Of a DNA stretch of 38,201 nucleotides, positions 34,961-38,201 are shown piece by piece. Within the stretch, counting starts at the first letter, position 1, and each line of letters opens with the position of its first letter. Below the pieces are notes generated by a model that worked only from the letters and a program-made list of their open reading frames with translations, ran no database searches and was not told the origin of the DNA. This DNA comes from an uncultured Thalassovita sp. (GTDB taxonomy: Bacteria > Bacteroidota > Bacteroidia > Cytophagales > Flammeovirgaceae). The stretch lies in contig CAKZMZ010000406.1 in NCBI GenBank assembly GCA_937129345.1, positions 1 through 38,201 of the forward strand, given 5' to 3'. The position numbers and the translations under genes are program-made.

Positions 34961-34997
34961 AAAAAAAGCGTATGCAATTTTACATTCATACGCTTTT
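34961..34997 (-). terminator. Terminator of the lipoprotein/barrel operon
   Basis: AAAAGCGTATG (34964-34974) and CATACGCTTTT (34987-34997) form a perfect 11-bp stem with a 12-base loop and a U tract on minus (A run 34961-34967). It lies 33 bases after the lipoprotein stop. Confidence 0.9.
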
Positions 34998-35029
34998 GAA
35001 AAGTTTTTAATGATTAGTATAAAAAAGAC

Positions 35030-36253
35030 TCAGGAATCGGTATCCTTACCAGCCAGCGTTTTAACATCGCCCTCAGATATTTTAAAAAGTGCTAATCTCC
35101 TAAATCTGCCAGCAACATTTGTAGTGCAGAGTATAGCCATACCTTTATCACTAGTCTCAATAATACCGGCCACCTCAAAGCCTTCAGAAAAACCTAAATG
35201 TTTTGAGCCTAGCAATTCGCCATTATTCTCATCATAACCATAAAGCACTACTTGGTTGCTTTTAGAATTGGCTGCATACACCAAAAGATTGGTGGTATCT
35301 ACCGTTGTACGTAAAATTCTTACGTCTGCGTTGGTAGCCAGTTCAGCAGAAATATTCCCTTCTAAATCTTCGCTGTTCGATATCCCGTCTGTTGCGATTT
35401 CAACACCGGGTAAAATATAATTGGTACCGAAAGTATATCTAGAAACTGCAAAAGTACTACCTTGTATATGTTGCACGGCACTTACGGCACCATCTAGTCT
35501 AAAACCGTTCATGACGCCTTGTTGGCTGCCATTTGTTGGATCCACAAAACTCAAGGCCAAGGTAAAGTTGGTAAGTCCATTAAAAAAGTAATCCCCTGTC
35601 TCCATAACGCCTGTAAAAAATGGCAGACGTTTGTCTGTATTCAATAAATGGTCAAAAATTGGTTCATCTGCACTTTCTTCTTGAACCCTGTAATTTTCTT
35701 GCCAAGAAATGCCAAAAGAAGCATTGATTTTAGAAAGTGTAGAGCTGGTTCTGTCTCTATTATAAGAAAGCACTAAAATACCTCCATCTGGTGTGGCGCT
35801 GGCATGCAAGGGATAAGTAATATCTGGATACACCCGTACAATATCAGCAGTAGCACCTGCTTCATTTACTTGCATCAAGAATGTGCCTAAACCTGTGTTG
35901 TCCATACACATAAAATAATAGCCTCCGTTTATGTTCATCAATGCCGGGGCGGGACTTACAACTGTAGCGTCCGCTGCGTACTCCCATAAAACATTGCCTT
36001 CTGCATCTGCCTTGATCAAATAGATGCCTCCAAAATCAGATTCTGTAACCCTGCTTTGCGCTAGCATAATGTAGCCATTATCTGCTGTTTGCTTTACATC
36101 TAAGGCATAATGGGTGGCAGAAAAATCAGGATGGTTGTAGATTTTTATGAATCGGTTTTCTGGAGTTACCTCCTCTACTTCTTCAGAGCTGCAAGAGGCC
36201 AATAAAAAAACACCTACTATAATATTGAGGATAACTTTGGTAGTTGTTTTCAT
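35030..36253 (-). CDS. Hypothetical lipoprotein, probable beta-propeller
   Basis: A 407-residue protein with a lipoprotein signal; the lipobox LLASC gives Cys21, followed by SSEEVEEV. The body is made of beta-rich repeats of the kind QTADNGYIMLAQS...GGIYLIKADAEGNVLWE (about 50-110) and TSDKGMAILCTT near the end, the style of WD40/PQQ-like propellers in Bacteroidota. No catalytic motif is visible. It lies 62 bases downstream of the outer-membrane barrel gene, shares its operon, and may be its surface or periplasmic partner (inference). Confidence 0.75.
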   Translation of the reverse strand: MKTTTKVILNIIVGVFLLASCSSEEVEEVTPENRFIKIYNHPDFSATHYALDVKQTADNGYIMLAQSRVTESDFGGIYLIKADAEGNVLWEYAADATVVSPAPALMNINGGYYFMCMDNTGLGTFLMQVNEAGATADIVRVYPDITYPLHASATPDGGILVLSYNRDRTSSTLSKINASFGISWQENYRVQEESADEPIFDHLLNTDKRLPFFTGVMETGDYFFNGLTNFTLALSFVDPTNGSQQGVMNGFRLDGAVSAVQHIQGSTFAVSRYTFGTNYILPGVEIATDGISNSEDLEGNISAELATNADVRILRTTVDTTNLLVYAANSKSNQVVLYGYDENNGELLGSKHLGFSEGFEVAGIIETSDKGMAILCTTNVAGRFRRLALFKISEGDVKTLAGKDTDS

Positions 36254-36315
36254 CTTAATAATTGAATGGAGATTTAATAAGTATGATTGATTTTTGATGG
36301 TATGGAATAGAAATA

Positions 36316-37230
36316 TTAATTACGGCGTTTTCTCTTACTTCCGTCTTTAAATCTGCGCAGGTCGTAAGGAACTACATATCGTTTATTTTTCTTACCGTTG
36401 CCTGTAGCTCCCATGCCAAAATTAACAGGGAAATGCAGAACAAGAGAAAATTGCATATTATTGAGTTGCATATCGTCCATTACGTCAAAGGAAATATTTG
36501 AAGAACGCACATCCGTAAAGCGAGCATTGGTATCGGTAATGGTATTGAAGCCTCTTCTATAGCTAAAGTCTAAAGCAACCCTCATGTATGGCAGGTTAAA
36601 AGCAATACCTGCACTACCGGCCAAACCGTAGTAATACCTGTTCATTAAATGATCGATAGCCACATCATTGTTGTCACCGGTAAGGGCTTCTGTACTACCA
36701 CCCGCTTGGTCTGTAATAGTAGCCGCGGCAGATTTCGAGGCATTGTGTACTAAATTAATAAATCCACCGCCTTGTACGTAGGGCGCTATCCTTCCAGAAC
36801 CTGCCGAAAATCTGATAAATAAAGGCAATTCCACGTAACTCACTCGGTGTTGGTGCTCATAATCGATGGTGATGACCTGATCCAATAGTTCGGTAGACTC
36901 CCAACGGTAAGCGTTTTTGTAACCAAACCTGTATTGCGCATAGGCAGGCTCAAAACTCAAACCCAAAATACTATTGAACTCAAAAGTTGCTGAGAGCCCA
37001 AAATGTGTTCCGGGAGTGTTCTTAAAAACGCTCATATAACTTTTCTCTGAAAGATCCTCGATCGGTGGGGTAGTATATTGAAAAGCTGAGAAACTATTGG
37101 TAACTGTAGTTTGAGTAAAATTTGCACCGCCCTTTACTCCTATAAGAAACCTTTGGGCATGTAACTGAAAAGCTGAAACGTACAGAGTACAAAATACAAT
37201 AAAAGCTTTGATAGAAACGCTTGTAGTCAT
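36316..37230 (-). CDS. Outer-membrane beta-barrel protein (PorT/OMP_b-brl type)
   Basis: A 304-residue protein with a signal peptide ending near residue 26 (LHAQ before RFL). The mature part starts LIGVKGGANFTQ and then shows alternating aromatic strands (GLSFEPAYAQYRFGY, YVELPLFIRF, APYVQGGGFINL, YYGLAGSAGIAFNL), the pattern of the eight-stranded OMP_b-brl/PorT-like family (PF13568). The C terminus is unusual in extending past the barrel into a basic tail (GKKNKRYVVPYDLRRFKDGSKRKRRN). It heads a two-gene operon with the lipoprotein. It is not clearly type IX secretion PorT itself. Confidence 0.82.
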   Translation of the reverse strand: MTTSVSIKAFIVFCTLYVSAFQLHAQRFLIGVKGGANFTQTTVTNSFSAFQYTTPPIEDLSEKSYMSVFKNTPGTHFGLSATFEFNSILGLSFEPAYAQYRFGYKNAYRWESTELLDQVITIDYEHQHRVSYVELPLFIRFSAGSGRIAPYVQGGGFINLVHNASKSAAATITDQAGGSTEALTGDNNDVAIDHLMNRYYYGLAGSAGIAFNLPYMRVALDFSYRRGFNTITDTNARFTDVRSSNISFDVMDDMQLNNMQFSLVLHFPVNFGMGATGNGKKNKRYVVPYDLRRFKDGSKRKRRN

Positions 37231-37750
37231 TCTTCGATAGTATTTACAGTTTTAATTTTTAAAAGTGATTTGGTTTATTGTTGGCAAGCATTTGGCTTTA
37301 ACAGATATTAACTAATCAGAAATCAGACCAAGATTTTCAATTAGGCAATTATCAGTTCTTTTGCCGAAGAATTTAATTAAGTGTTCACTTAATTTCCTTA
37401 GCATTAGATTCGCTTTAACGGAACCTCAGCAAAGGGTCTTTCTAGATATTGAGTAAATAGAAAAACCAGATTTAATCTGTGATAATTCTATAATCCTTTC
37501 GAGCAACAATATGGAATGTAATTCGCTGTTTTAAAGTAGGTTAAGCAAAAATTACTAGCGCGAAGTTAGAATAATGCAGTAGGTGTCCCAACCTATTGTT
37601 TTTCAAGTTGTTCTAAGTTAGAAACAAGACTCAATTATCCTATAATCCTACGATATAAGCTTAAAAAAAGCACAAGATGCTTAACTTCGAGCACTTATTT
37701 TTGACAAAAGCTGTTTAAATGTTTCGGCGTATCGCGATTGCAATGCATTA
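37231..37750. other. Intergenic region, no gene seen
   Basis: About 520 bases between divergent genes. No long frame or repeat is apparent. A TATTTTTG (37696-37703) fits the -7 consensus, 48 bases before the ATG at 37751. The rest gives no recognisable RNA or operator. Confidence 0.5.
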
Positions 37751-38168
37751 ATGAGCAAAGCTATTTTTAATATCATCCCTATTATCCTCTTATTTTTTGT
37801 TGTGTCTTGCAATAAAAAGGTATGCCCTGCTTATTTAAGTAGTTTTCAGCCAAAACAGGGAACTGCCCATAAGTTTTTTGCCTACACTGAAAATATACAT
37901 AGAGAAAAAGCTGCTAATAAAGCAGATTTTGTTGCGCCCAACCTTAATGAATTTTTGTACGTGAACGATTTACCCAGAAAAATATCATACCCGAAGAACA
38001 GAATTAAGATATTATTGCTTGAAAACGTACACCCTATGGCGTTTGAAAACTTATCAGAGGAGGGATTCTCGGTTGAGTTGTTAAAACACGCCCTTCCAGA
38101 AGAAGAATTGATGGAACGCATCAAAGGGGTGCATGTTCTTGGTATCAGGTCAAAGACCCAGGTGACGG
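37751..38168 (+). CDS. serA: Lipoprotein-like leader fused in frame to SerA-like dehydrogenase, truncated
   Basis: Residues 1-20 are a lipoprotein signal with lipobox FVVSC (Cys20) and then NKKVCPAY, as in small Bacteroidota lipoproteins. From about residue 84 (YPKNRIKILLLENVH) to VHVLGIRSKTQVT the frame matches the start of D-3-phosphoglycerate dehydrogenase, which makes serine in the cytoplasm. A cytosolic NAD enzyme should not carry a lipoprotein signal. Either there are two genes, with serA starting at an in-frame TTG or GTG near residues 73-75, or the frame is a chimera at a low-quality contig end. Bases after 38168 are adapter, so the residues IGRAHV that follow are artificial. The SerA match is good; the fusion is doubtful. 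Confidence 0.55.
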
Positions 38169-38201
38169 AGATCGGAAGAGCACACGTCTGAACTCCCGTC
38201 A
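38169..38201 (+). other. Illumina TruSeq adapter contamination
   Basis: The last 33 bases begin AGATCGGAAGAGCACACGTC and match the TruSeq read-1 adapter over its full 33 bases with one mismatch (CCCGTCA in place of CCAGTCA). They are not genomic. Confidence 0.97.

Overview
The window is a stretch of chromosome from a member of the Bacteroidota, probably close to the Cytophagales (inference). The evidence is -7 promoter boxes of the TAnnTTTG type, A-rich leaders instead of Shine-Dalgarno sites, a MurA with Asp in place of the catalytic Cys, a CarB without the C-terminal regulatory domain, and lineage-typical families (DUF4834, GT117/DUF2723, PorT-like barrels). No phage, plasmid, CRISPR or insertion sequence is visible. 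The last 33 bases (38169-38201) match an Illumina TruSeq adapter with one mismatch, so the right edge is a contig end and not genome sequence.

Layout. 1-3409 (minus): an export operon of an MMPL/RND transporter, a LolA-like periplasmic carrier and a truncated secreted protein. 3410-5648: a possible PD-(D/E)xK protein, a 31-codon ORF in its own small transcription unit, and a TIM-barrel sugar-phosphate isomerase. 5873-10792 (plus): an oxidoreductase, an LPG-synthase-type membrane protein, a candidate small RNA, and a YfhO-family membrane protein. 10789-16822: a convergent hypothetical gene, carB, a DUF4834 membrane protein and an HSP90-family protein. 17064-18172 holds only RNA: a second, inverted copy of the small RNA, then three tandem tRNA-like genes with one promoter and one terminator. 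18170-20553: a metallo-beta-lactamase-fold hydrolase, a DUF4442 protein, a 118-base nested inverted repeat, and an HNH-like/AP2 protein. 20989-30006 (plus): ggt, an alpha/beta hydrolase, a CBS protein, nadK, a GT117 glycosyltransferase and murA. 30019-37230 (minus): a lipoprotein esterase, a TonB, rnr, a 57-residue acidic protein, a lipoprotein and an outer-membrane barrel. 37751 to the end: a truncated frame joining a lipoprotein-like leader to the start of a SerA-like dehydrogenase.

The most unusual item is the tRNA-like array at 17634-18143. Each unit of about 146 bases has a tRNA acceptor stem, D arm and T arm, an anticodon arm with an implausible anticodon, and a 77-78 base variable region. 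Two compensatory base-pair changes between copies indicate a folded RNA under selection. Next is the pair of small-RNA genes, which share an identical 43-base core followed by terminator hairpins that differ in sequence but keep their pairing.
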